Shown here: positions 6,698 through 11,482 of the stretch, piece by piece | Position numbering within the stretch: position 1 is the stretch's first letter | Layout: each line of letters begins with the position of its first letter | Source of the DNA: FEN-1297 sp046706945 | GTDB taxonomy: Bacteria > Bacteroidota > Ignavibacteria > Ignavibacteriales > Ignavibacteriaceae | Assembly: GCA_046706945.1 (NCBI GenBank) | Contig: JBJKOY010000302.1 | Location: forward strand, 1 to 11,482 | DNA length: 11,482 bases | Direction of reading: 5' to 3' | The notes under the pieces: generated by a model | The model's input: the letters and a program-made list of their open reading frames with translations, nothing else | What the model was told of the DNA's origin: nothing | Databases searched by the model: none | Made by a program: the position numbers and the translations under genes

Positions 6698-7672
6698 ATG
6701 ACTTCTTATCTGGAATTATTGAAGAAAATAGGATCTAATAATTATCGGCAGAGAGAACTTAATTTTATCGTCGAGAATTCTGTCAAAATTGCCGTTTATT
6801 ATGTTAACAACGAATTTAAAAAAATTAAGAAAATTATACTGAAGGAAGACCTGGAAATTGAGGATATTGCAATTGAATCCGTTTCGCCGCTATTCGAAAA
6901 AGATTCGCAGGGCATGTTTTACAGGTTAACCGAAGCGTATAAAAAATGGGATCCTCCCATCAGCACCGAAGCCGACGCGTTGTTTTTTTTGAATAAGATC
7001 ATATCCGGCAGCGTGAGCCAGAATATTTCCCGCATGCTGAAGGATTCCGATCCTTTCTTTTCCAAAATTCTGGATTCGATTAATTATTATGCTAGAAAGA
7101 GCGGATATTTTAAGATCAACTACTTCGGGTCGGCATATATCTCGGAAAAAGAAAACTTTGATGTTAGAGATAAGATAATATCCTATAAAGATTTTGAAAA
7201 ATTGCCGTTTTATATTTTTAACGGCAATAAAAATGTCATGAAAGACATTTTTACTTATTTAAATAACGAAACGGATTACATGCCTGCCATCCCGCTCAAT
7301 GCCCTGGTGATAAGACTGAAGAATTTTTACATGAACGAATATCCGGACAAAAGCAGGAGCACTCATTACAGCCCGAAATTTGAATCTTTGGATTTGATAA
7401 AAAACGGCCTGGAGCGGGCATCGGAGAAGCTGGATTCTACATATTTTAAAAAGGGAAAGCTCAATAAAGAGGAAATGACCGCTTTTCAGAATGCTCTATT
7501 CCTGATGGCGGAGGACTTGAGCAACGGAGGATTAAGCCCGGGTTTGTATAATTACCTGAGAATATATATGACCGGCCTGGACAAAACCGAATATGACTCA
7601 AAATACCACAATATACTGGAATATTTACTCAAGGTAATGAAAGCAAGCATTGCCAGGAAGATAAAAGATTAA
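6698..7672 (+). CDS. Uncharacterised 324-aa protein, possibly divergent sigma-factor-like
   Basis: I do not recognise this protein with confidence. From the ATG at 6698 it has 324 residues, is rich in Lys, Glu, Ile and aromatic residues, is mostly predicted helical, and has no signal peptide or membrane segment, so it is likely cytoplasmic. Residues about 20-110 carry a pattern loosely like sigma-70 region 2: an amphipathic helix with paired aromatics (IAVYYVNNEF), an EDIAIESVSPLFEKD stretch resembling the EDLaQEvflrlf segment, then FLNKIISGSVSQNISRMLKD, where sigma factors have the 2.3/2.4 helix. The C-terminal third is helical (KEEMTAFQNALFLMAEDL, then YLRIYMTGL) without a clear helix-turn-helix. 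The sigma idea is a weak inference. An in-frame TTG at 6650 would add 16 residues, but neither start has a well-placed Shine-Dalgarno. The next gene starts 48 bp downstream, so co-transcription is likely. Two palindromes upstream may control it. Confidence 0.75.
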   Translation: MTSYLELLKKIGSNNYRQRELNFIVENSVKIAVYYVNNEFKKIKKIILKEDLEIEDIAIESVSPLFEKDSQGMFYRLTEAYKKWDPPISTEADALFFLNKIISGSVSQNISRMLKDSDPFFSKILDSINYYARKSGYFKINYFGSAYISEKENFDVRDKIISYKDFEKLPFYIFNGNKNVMKDIFTYLNNETDYMPAIPLNALVIRLKNFYMNEYPDKSRSTHYSPKFESLDLIKNGLERASEKLDSTYFKKGKLNKEEMTAFQNALFLMAEDLSNGGLSPGLYNYLRIYMTGLDKTEYDSKYHNILEYLLKVMKASIARKIKD

Positions 7673-7720
7673 ATTAATTTTTCCGAATATCCTTTTTTTC
7701 AGACTATTCTATTAGTTAAT

Positions 7721-8248
7721 ATGAGAAAGACTTTACAAATATCGGAACGGGATTTATTTAATTATATCTTTTTCAAGAAAAGCATTGAAGAAAATAAATT
7801 GCATCTATTAGAGAAGGACGGTTCCGGGGATAATTCGTCTCTCATAAAAAAATTGAAGGAGTGTTTGAACGAAAATTTGACATTTCCCGTCAAGGTAAGA
7901 ATTAATAATTTTGTAAAATATTATAAACCCGTTAAAAGCATAACATTAAGCCTGATAAAAGAAACGAAGACAGATCCATTGTCCGTGAAACTTTCCGACG
8001 AAACGGGCGGCATGCATGAAATTTCTAAATCTACGTTTATAGACGGCGATAATATCTATATGATACGCCTTATTAATTATGAGTGTAATGCGCGGATATT
8101 CTTGTTTTCAAGGGACGAAGAAAAAATAAGCAACTGCTCTTTGATCCTTATACCGGGAAACGAATCTTTCGACATGATCAATAACTTATTGCCGCTTGAA
8201 ATCAACCGCCGGATTACCGCTTCGGGAATAGTGTTAATATTCAATTAA
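7721..8248 (+). CDS. Uncharacterised 175-aa protein, probable partner of the upstream gene
   Basis: Not recognised. The 175-residue product has no signal peptide and no clear membrane segment. The first ~50 residues (ISERDLFNYIFFKKSIEENKLH.., then SSLIKKLKECL) are helical. They have the spacing of hydrophobic and acidic residues seen in anti-sigma N-terminal domains (an S-x-x-D-L-x-x-Y start followed by two helices), but the zinc-binding HxxxCxxC of zf-HC2 types is absent. The remainder alternates short strands and turns (VKSITLSLIKE, PLSVKLSDETGG, IYMIRLINYECNARIFLF), suggesting a beta-rich C-terminal domain ending in GIVLIFN. It starts at an ATG without a Shine-Dalgarno, 48 bp after the 324-aa gene on the same strand. 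An inverted repeat spans its stop codon. The regulatory-partner idea rests on gene order and a loose pattern only. Confidence 0.75.
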   Translation: MRKTLQISERDLFNYIFFKKSIEENKLHLLEKDGSGDNSSLIKKLKECLNENLTFPVKVRINNFVKYYKPVKSITLSLIKETKTDPLSVKLSDETGGMHEISKSTFIDGDNIYMIRLINYECNARIFLFSRDEEKISNCSLILIPGNESFDMINNLLPLEINRRITASGIVLIFN

Positions 8249-8257
8249 TCCGGCGGC
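8206..8257 (+). terminator. Inverted repeat spanning the stop of the 175-aa gene (possible 3' hairpin)
   Basis: CCGCCGGATTA (8206-8216) and TAATCCGGCGG (8246-8256) are a perfect 11-bp inverted repeat, GC-rich at the base, with a 29-base loop. The second arm includes the TAA stop. Only a weak T-stretch follows (CTCCGTTT; a TTTTT run is about 30 bases further on). It probably marks the 3' end of the unknown gene pair as a hairpin or weak terminator, just before the ferredoxin promoter. Confidence 0.45.
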
Positions 8258-8308
8258 TCCGTTTAAATCGTACGGTCTATTTCACTTTTTATTCAACCCC
8301 TCATTATT

Positions 8309-8316
8309 TATCTTTG
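8309..8316 (+). promoter_or_regulatory. Bacteroidota-type -7 element for the ferredoxin/GGR pair
   Basis: TATCTTTG matches TAnnTTTG exactly, 35 bp before the ATG at 8352, giving a predicted start near 8323. A proper TTTG -33 is not seen at the usual distance; only T-rich sequence (about 8286-8290) is there. Confidence 0.45.
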
Positions 8317-8351
8317 AATCCGGTTTTTACTATGCGGGATAATTAAGCGTA

Positions 8352-8576
8352 ATGAAATTAAGACAGGCTAAAAACGGGATACTGATGATAGAAATACTTC
8401 CGGATAAATGCGATTTTTGCGGATGCTGCGTCGGCGTCTGTCCGGAAGACGCAATTGAATTAAAAGAAGCCGAGATAAACATAATAGATCCCAGATGTAC
8501 GAACTGCGCCAAATGCGTCTGGAGCTGTCCCATAGAAGTTATAAAGTTCAATAAATCCGGGCTCTATAATTTTTAA
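8352..8576 (+). CDS. 2x[4Fe-4S] ferredoxin
   Basis: A small (74 aa) cytoplasmic electron carrier with two complete cluster motifs. The first is C20-x2-C23-x2-C26-x3-C30-P, with an extra Cys at 25. The second is C49-x2-C52-x2-C55-x3-C59-P, after a linker with acidic residues. This is the classic bacterial/archaeal dicluster fold, low in potential. A second in-frame ATG at 8385 (codon 12, MIEILPDKCDFCG) is the more usual ferredoxin start and is equally possible; neither has a strong Shine-Dalgarno. The next gene, a geranylgeranyl-reductase-family flavoprotein, starts 42 bp downstream. In Methanosarcina acetivorans a ferredoxin encoded beside such a reductase is needed for its activity, so this protein is probably the dedicated electron donor. 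That is inference from context and analogy. Confidence 0.93.
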   Translation: MKLRQAKNGILMIEILPDKCDFCGCCVGVCPEDAIELKEAEINIIDPRCTNCAKCVWSCPIEVIKFNKSGLYNF

Positions 8577-8616
8577 TTTATAATTTTTAATTTTTAATTT
8601 TTAATTGTTAATTGTT
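8568..8616. repeat. Heptanucleotide tandem repeat, unit AATTTTT
   Basis: Seven 7-base units in perfect phase: AATTTTT, AATTTAT, three AATTTTT, then two AATTGTT. The array starts within the last codons of the ferredoxin gene, overlaps its stop, fills the whole gap, and ends 2 bp before the TTG start of the reductase. It therefore replaces any Shine-Dalgarno region. It has the same 7-base period as the array at 6165-6220, and the AATTGTT units resemble GATTGTT there. Confidence 0.85.
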
Positions 8617-8618
8617 AT

Positions 8619-9785
8619 TTGAAGACCGATTACGACATAATAGTAGTGGGTGCCGGACCCGCCGGATCGATAGCGGCACGATTCGCCGCACAGCAGGGCG
8701 TTTCTGTTCTGATGCTTGAGAAGGACAGGGATGTGGGTTATCCCGTCAGGTGCGGCGAAGCGATAAGCAAGGCGGGAGTTGAGGAATTTATCCGGCCGGA
8801 CGAAAAATGGATCACGTCGCATATCAATAAATTTTCTTTAAACTCTCCTGACGGAACCGAAGTAATTTTAGAATTTCAAGAAGCGGGCTACGTGCTGGAA
8901 AGAAGAATTTTCGATTACGAACTGGCGAAATCGGCCGCCGCCGCCGGAGCCGAGATAGTTACCAGGACGTATGTAAACGGTCTCATTTCCGAAAACGGTA
9001 AAATAACCGGCGTAAAATACGAGTACAGGGGGGAACAAAAAGAGCTCAGGTGCAGGATCGTAATCGGCGCAGACGGCGTCGAATCACGCGTCGGAAGATG
9101 GGCGGGATTAAAAACCCATGTTCATATAAGGGATATGGAAAGCTGCGCCCAGGTTACCGCGGCAAACATTAAGGCGGATATGCATACATTGTATTTTTAC
9201 TTCGGGGAGAATGTTGCGCCAGGGGGCTATTTCTGGATATTCCCGAAGGGAAACGGTACGGCAAATATCGGACTCGGGATCAGCGGCCTGGCAGGTAAAA
9301 AACGCTCCGCATTATCATACCTTAACGGTTTTATGAGCGAACGCTACCCGGACGCCCCGGTTCTTACTTCGATAGCCGGCGGAGTGCCGAGCGCCGTTAC
9401 ACTTAAAAAGATTTCCGCTCCGGGCATTATGCTTGCGGGCGACGCGGCAAGGCACGTTAATCCTTTGAGCGGGGGCGGGATCGCGAGCGGGATGATAGGC
9501 GGCAGCATCGCCGGGCGCATTGCGGGAGAAGCCGTTAAAATGAACAAGCCGGATCATATTTTGACATACGATAAATTATGGTACGACAGGCTGGGAAAAA
9601 GGCACGAGATCTTCGACAGAATTAAAAACGGCATATATTATTTCAGCGACGATAAATTCAACAAGATTGCGCATGCCTTCGTTAAAGTACCGTATGAAAA
9701 AAGAACCCTGGGCAAATTATTTGCCGCGGCCCTTTTTAATCAGCCTTCTCTTTTAATAGATATTGCAAAGGTATTTGCGGTATGA
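8619..9785 (+). CDS. Geranylgeranyl reductase family FAD-dependent oxidoreductase
   Basis: Flavoprotein of the geranylgeranyl reductase (GGR/ChlP/BchP-like) family, which saturates isoprenoid double bonds in lipids, quinones or chlorins. The 388-residue product has the N-terminal FAD dinucleotide-binding motif GAGPAG (11-16), the hallmark PVRCGE (42-47) whose Cys is conserved in archaeal GGRs, the GYFWIFPKGNG..NIGLG segment before the middle, and GIMLAGDAARHVNPLSGGGI, the second FAD-contact motif. Length is normal. The start must be TTG at 8619: a stop lies in frame at 8595 and the next ATG is inside the FAD fold. It follows the ferredoxin gene by 42 bp, filled by a heptamer repeat. The product could be a saturated menaquinone side chain, an archaeal-type ether lipid, or a carotenoid-type isoprenoid; the sequence alone cannot say. 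The neighbours contain no isoprenoid genes. Confidence 0.92.
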   Translation: MKTDYDIIVVGAGPAGSIAARFAAQQGVSVLMLEKDRDVGYPVRCGEAISKAGVEEFIRPDEKWITSHINKFSLNSPDGTEVILEFQEAGYVLERRIFDYELAKSAAAAGAEIVTRTYVNGLISENGKITGVKYEYRGEQKELRCRIVIGADGVESRVGRWAGLKTHVHIRDMESCAQVTAANIKADMHTLYFYFGENVAPGGYFWIFPKGNGTANIGLGISGLAGKKRSALSYLNGFMSERYPDAPVLTSIAGGVPSAVTLKKISAPGIMLAGDAARHVNPLSGGGIASGMIGGSIAGRIAGEAVKMNKPDHILTYDKLWYDRLGKRHEIFDRIKNGIYYFSDDKFNKIAHAFVKVPYEKRTLGKLFAAALFNQPSLLIDIAKVFAV

Positions 9786-9797
9786 CGAAAAATAATT

Positions 9798-9827
9798 AAA
9801 AAACTTAACCGTATGCGGTATTTTTTT
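9798..9827 (+). terminator. Probable intrinsic terminator of the ferredoxin/GGR unit
   Basis: ACCG (9808-9811) and CGGT (9816-9819) form a short stem with a TATG loop. Seven Ts (9821-9827) follow almost directly, and an A-run (9798-9803) could pair with them to lengthen the stem. It lies about 20 bases after the reductase stop. The stem core is short, so efficiency is uncertain. Confidence 0.5.
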
Positions 9828-9851
9828 GTAAAAATGATTTTCTTATATTTG
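9825..9851 (+). promoter_or_regulatory. Bacteroidota-type promoter for the hybrid histidine kinase
   Basis: TTTG (9825-9828) and a perfect TATATTTG -7 element (9844-9851) are separated by 15 bases, somewhat shorter than the usual ~17-23. The -33 overlaps the end of the preceding terminator's T-run. Transcription would begin near 9858, about 90 bases before the ATG. Confidence 0.5.
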
Positions 9852-9945
9852 AATAAATCGTGAAATTTTACCGGCTAAATATTTAGCCGCCGCTAAAAGG
9901 AATTTTATCCGTTTCTCAATTCCGCGGTCACAAAACTCATACTCT

Positions 9946-11472
9946 ATGGAAAGAAAATCTGTTTCCGACATCAAATCTCTCGGCAGCGAAAATATAACTT
10001 CCGAAATTATTAACGGTTTTTTCGGAAAATTCGACGATAGGTTTATCTGGGCGCTTACTAAAAACGGCGCGGATGAAAAACTCTTCATTTCCGAATCGGC
10101 CGAAACGGTTACAGGCTACGGTCGAAGCGAATTAAACCTGTTTCCCTACAAAACGGACGGTTTGATCTATAACGAAGACCGGCATATCATCCTAAAGTTA
10201 TTCAACGAATTCTCCGAAGACGCATCAAGGATTGCTGTTTCATTTACTTACAGGATTTTGACAAAAAATGACAATGTAAAATGGGTAGAAGAACAAATAT
10301 GCGTCAAAAGAGACGAATCCGGTAAAGCCGCCGAGTTTTACGGGATGGTTACCGATATTTCGAAGTTTAAGATTGAAGAATCGGCGCTTTTAAAGGAAAC
10401 CGAAAACCTAAAGAGTTTGAATTTATCAAAAGACCGTTTTATTTCCATGCTTTCGCACGACCTTAGGGCCCCGTTTACAAGCATCCTAGGCTTTTCGGAA
10501 ATTCTAATCAACGAACCCGACCTTTCGCACGACGAAAGACTCGAGTACCTTCATTATATCAACGAGTCCTCTCAGCACCAGCTTCATTTAATAAATTACC
10601 TGCTCGACTGGACAAGGCTTCAGACAGGCAGGATTAAAATAGAGCCACGGCGCCTGAACGCTCAGACAACCGTATTCAACTGCGTCTCCTCTCTTACCGG
10701 GAACGCCATAAGAAAAGATATCGATATAAAAGTAAATTTAAAGAATAACCTGTTCATCAGGGCCGACGAAAGATTGATCTCGCAGGTTATTACCAACCTA
10801 TTAAATAACGCCATTAAATTTTCTGACGAAGGAAAGACAATCGAAATATCGGCGGACTACTTCAACGATGATATGGCGGAGTTTGTAGTTAAGGACGAAG
10901 GCACGGGTATATCCGAAGAAAACAAGACCAAGCTGTTTCAAATAGAAAATATGTTCTCCGTTGAAGGCACCAAGGGCGAGAAAGGAACGGGAATGGGACT
11001 TCCGCTTGTTAAGGAAATCATAGAAAAGCATAACGGAGAGATTTGGTTTTATTCCGAACCGGATAAGGGAAGCGAATTTCATTTTACGGTGCCTTACTCG
11101 CACAATACCATACTGCTGGTAGAAAACGAACCTGCACTTCTGCAGCATTACCAAGCCCTGCTGAACGAAGAATTTTCAAATTTCAGGACCATCGGGGTTA
11201 AGAACGGCTACGAGGCCTTAACCAAAATTTCCGAACAATTTCCTTCCCTCGTCATCACCGATTATGAAATGCCGTTAATGAACGGTATCCAGCTTGTGGA
11301 ATTTCTTCGAAAAGAGGATAAAAACTTTAGAATCCCCGTCATAGCGACGGTTACGGAACTGACGGACAATTTCATGAAGGAATATAAAGCGCTCGGGATC
11401 GATACGGTTCTGCAAAAACCGGTAGACGATAAATTGCTTATCGAAAAATTGCAAATGATCCTCGATTTATAA
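9946..11472 (+). CDS. PAS-domain hybrid histidine kinase with C-terminal receiver
   Basis: A 508-residue cytoplasmic two-component protein. Domains in order: PAS (about 30-142, ending in the PAC-like YGMVTDISKFK), a short coiled linker, HisKA with the H-box SHDLRAPF (phospho-acceptor H171), HATPase_c with N-box LLNNAIKF (N288), G1 DEGTG (317-321) and G2 GTGMGLPL (347-354), then a receiver domain (about 387-506). There is no signal peptide or membrane segment, so the signal is sensed inside the cell. The receiver has phospho-acceptor D439 (ITDYEMPLMNG) and the conserved Lys (QKP, K491). However, the usual acidic pair is E393-N394 (LVENEP) and the switch Thr is not at its usual spacing (VIATVTEL). 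No DNA-binding output domain is present, so phosphate probably passes to another protein. It starts at an ATG without a Shine-Dalgarno, has its own promoter, and ends 10 bases before the window edge. Confidence 0.95.
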   Translation: MERKSVSDIKSLGSENITSEIINGFFGKFDDRFIWALTKNGADEKLFISESAETVTGYGRSELNLFPYKTDGLIYNEDRHIILKLFNEFSEDASRIAVSFTYRILTKNDNVKWVEEQICVKRDESGKAAEFYGMVTDISKFKIEESALLKETENLKSLNLSKDRFISMLSHDLRAPFTSILGFSEILINEPDLSHDERLEYLHYINESSQHQLHLINYLLDWTRLQTGRIKIEPRRLNAQTTVFNCVSSLTGNAIRKDIDIKVNLKNNLFIRADERLISQVITNLLNNAIKFSDEGKTIEISADYFNDDMAEFVVKDEGTGISEENKTKLFQIENMFSVEGTKGEKGTGMGLPLVKEIIEKHNGEIWFYSEPDKGSEFHFTVPYSHNTILLVENEPALLQHYQALLNEEFSNFRTIGVKNGYEALTKISEQFPSLVITDYEMPLMNGIQLVEFLRKEDKNFRIPVIATVTELTDNFMKEYKALGIDTVLQKPVDDKLLIEKLQMILDL

Positions 11473-11482
11473 CAAGATTTAA

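Noticed and set aside
6607..6738. Small ORF of 43 codons starting ATG at 6607, out of frame with the 324-aa gene
   Set aside because: Its own start has no ribosome-binding site, its sequence lacks recognisable features, and it overlaps the start of the larger gene. Not enough to call a gene.
10801..11154. Minus-strand open frame of 117 codons opposite the histidine kinase
   Set aside because: Antisense shadow over the conserved HATPase domain; no start signal or domain features.

Overview
The window is bacterial chromosomal DNA of moderate GC, and most of it is coding. Several things point to the Bacteroidota/Chlorobiota/Ignavibacteriota (FCB) group, perhaps Ignavibacteria. The P5C dehydrogenase is the long (~540 aa) type common there. 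Several genes lack Shine-Dalgarno sequences. Perfect matches to the Bacteroidota -7 promoter element TAnnTTTG lie ahead of three transcription units. The lineage is an inference; no rRNA or marker gene is present.

The left part (1-6063) is all on the minus strand. Read in the direction of transcription, it begins with pruA (P5C dehydrogenase, proline catabolism). A 189-bp gap holding a long hairpin follows, then a large MscS-type mechanosensitive channel. A 307-bp gap with an AT-rich inverted repeat separates this from a phosphate-uptake cluster: an OprP-like outer-membrane porin, a PhoU-like DUF47 protein, and a Pit phosphate transporter cut by the window edge. Together these would carry phosphate across the outer and inner membranes, with DUF47 as the presumed accessory to Pit. 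pruA-mscS may link proline use to osmotic release, but that is only suggested by adjacency.

The centre (6064-6697) is a ~630-bp divergent non-coding region. It holds a heptanucleotide tandem repeat beside the pruA promoter and two near-identical 15-bp palindromes whose centres are 23 bp apart. The plus-strand genes begin after it. First come two uncharacterised proteins (324 and 175 aa) that look like a pair. By eye, a weak case can be made for a divergent sigma-factor-like protein with an anti-sigma-like partner. This pair with its dyads is the best candidate here for an undescribed system.

The right part (8352-11472) holds a 2x[4Fe-4S] ferredoxin followed by a geranylgeranyl-reductase-family flavoprotein. 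The flavoprotein has a forced TTG start lying just after a second heptamer array. This resembles the ferredoxin/GGR partnership known from archaeal lipid saturation. An intrinsic terminator and a Bacteroidota-type promoter then lead into a PAS-HisKA-HATPase-REC hybrid histidine kinase. No tRNA, rRNA, CRISPR array, insertion sequence or phage gene was seen.
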